Shown here piece by piece: positions 62,838-64,000 of a DNA stretch of 64,000 nt (position 1 is the stretch's first letter; every line of letters starts with the position of its first letter). Source of the DNA: Adineta vaga (Eukaryota; Rotifera); the NCBI GenBank assembly GCA_021613535.1, contig CP075497.1, positions 13,144,001 through 13,208,000 on the forward strand. The letters are read 5' to 3'. Under the pieces are notes generated by a model. That model made no database searches. It was not told the DNA's origin and worked only from the letters and a program-made list of their open reading frames with translations. The position numbers and the translations under genes were made by a program.

Positions 62838-64000
62838 ATGGTCGATAGTGTGCAACAAACTAAAAATTCGTAAGTAGTTTTTTTTTATTCAAAATATAAG
62901 TTTTGTTTTAGTTTTTTTGAAAATTATCATGATATAGAATATATTGGAGAAGGTGCTTTTGGATATGTTTGTAAAGCACGAACTAAAATTGAATGTATTG
63001 CTGTTGCTGTCAAATGTATTCCGTTGAAACGGTAAGAAAAGAAAGTACTTAGTAGTTTTTCCATTACAGTTTAGAATTGAGACGCTATGATGTATGAAAA
63101 TATTAGATGTATTTGAACGATTTGTTGACATTTAAACTCACCTAAGAAGAGTCATTGGAAGGAAGTTTAATTCTCCTGATTTCAATAAGAAGAATAAGAG
63201 CATTTATGATGTACATTTTTTCTTATGTAGACAAAAAATAGATAAGTCCGTTTATGTGATATATTTTATGCAATCTCTAGTTATTTGTTAGGTACGATTA
63301 AGAAATTGTTGTTTTTAACAACTTATTTTTAGAGAAAAAAGCAAGAAATCAGCAGAAACCGAAGCGTCTATGCTACGTTCGTTCAAACATAAGAATATAG
63401 TTGGATATATAGATGTTCTGTATGAGAACGCTCCTAAAGATTGGCAAGAACAACAAGAAATGAAACATGGTCTTCGATCACAAGAAAATACTGATGCATC
63501 CGAGTCGACTAGTCGTTACTCGACTGATACCAGAGAAGATAAACTGGATGATGTTGTGGTATTTGTACACGACGACAATGATATGAACGAAGAAGTGGAC
63601 GATTTATCTAGTACGTTTGGAAAATCTAGCAACACATCATCAGATGCTGATGAAGAACAACAAAAGGTAAAACTTTTTGCTAGTCTGTGTAAATTATCTC
63701 TGTTTTACACAATAATCTAGATTTCTCATTTCGTTTTCTAAGGAGCCCATAGAATCTAATGTCGAACGAAAGCCTGTGGCATATATTATAATGGAATTAT
63801 GCAAATCAGAGACATTAAAAGATCGCTTAGTTCCAGAATATCTTATGAACAATGGCTTAGAACGAATAGAAGCACTTCGTATCTTCTCCCAAATAGTGGA
63901 GGGTATAATCTATTTGCACGAGAAAAGGCTGGTAAGTTAGCTGGAAAATATCAATTATCCTTTTTATATGTAAGCTATTTATATAACTAGATACATCGAG
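62838..64000 (+). CDS. Ser/Thr kinase, eIF2-alpha-kinase-like, 5' part (runs off the window)
   Basis: Exons 62838-62869, 62912-63031, 63333-63666, 63743-63931, then an acceptor before ATACATCGAG (I-H-R, start of the catalytic HRD). The P-loop is YIGEGAFGYVCKA; VAVKCIPLK holds the beta-3 Lys; TEASMLRSFKHKNIVGYIDV is helix alpha-C to beta-4. A ~90-residue acidic/Ser-rich insert (VVFVHDDNDMNEEVDDLSS) then separates beta-4 and beta-5, followed by AYIIMELCKSETLKDRL and GIIYLHEKRL. An insert at this place plus the MELCKSETL hinge is typical of GCN2/PERK/HRI-type kinases, which phosphorylate eIF2-alpha under stress. No regulatory N-terminal domain is present; the start is a short first exon. Confidence 0.85.

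Overview
The window looks like nuclear DNA of a bdelloid rotifer (Adineta/Rotaria type); this is inference. The evidence is AT-rich DNA, compact genes with mostly 50-70 bp GT-AG introns, metazoan gene families (ABCC transporter, SLC46, SLC9-type exchanger, rhodopsin-like receptors, homeodomain, GIMAP GTPase, aquaglyceroporin, B-box protein, eIF2-alpha-kinase-like kinase), many NHL and F-box/LRR paralogues, and many G-rich TGTGGG tracts. TGTGGG is, from memory, the bdelloid telomere repeat.

Layout. 0-6 kb: C-terminal part of a one-TM protein gene (-), a small secreted protein (+), a homeodomain-like protein (-) and a dead 7TM receptor copy (-). 6.3-14 kb: an intact 30-exon ABCC (MRP-type) exporter (+), read exon by exon to 1547 aa. 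14-24 kb: sparse; an ApoL-like relic, an SLC46-like transporter (-, 463 aa), an SDR stub, a four-TM protein (+, 254 aa) and a 323-bp fold-back element with a tRNA-like core. 24-33 kb: an intronless 861-aa secreted propeller protein (-), an intact 7TM receptor (-, 323 aa), a hAT transposase relic, a second 7TM receptor (-), and a truncated third copy of the first receptor joined to a hAT-type MITE. 33.7-39 kb: a 1087-aa Na+/H+ exchanger-like protein and a 359-aa GIMAP-type GTPase (+). 39-47 kb: a decaying F-box/LRR cluster with one intact member. 47-52 kb: NHL relic, membrane-protein relics and an intact type II membrane NHL protein (+). 52.9-55.5 kb: a second, inverted, about 95% identical copy of the propeller gene. 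57-64 kb: an aquaglyceroporin lacking its 5' end (+), a B-box/SPRY-like gene with a frameshift (-), an 871-aa membrane ectoprotein (-) and the 5' part of a kinase gene (+).

The most unusual signal is a family of about 25 short (40-130 bp) fold-back elements scattered through the window. Each has a G-rich left arm built from TGTGGG-like units and a matching C-rich right arm; complete copies are bounded by CTTGAGGG...CCCTCAAG. They sit mostly just downstream of stop codons, fall into loop subfamilies, are absent from an otherwise alignable paralogous site (33381-33450 versus about 29066), and several mark exact ends of homology blocks or truncated gene stubs. They may be a non-autonomous mobile element family with telomere-like arms, or scars of break repair by telomere-repeat addition and end joining.

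The genes do not form a pathway. They are a mix of housekeeping-type transporters and receptors with lineage-expanded families and a high load of duplicates and relics, as expected for a compact, recombining, duplicated genome.
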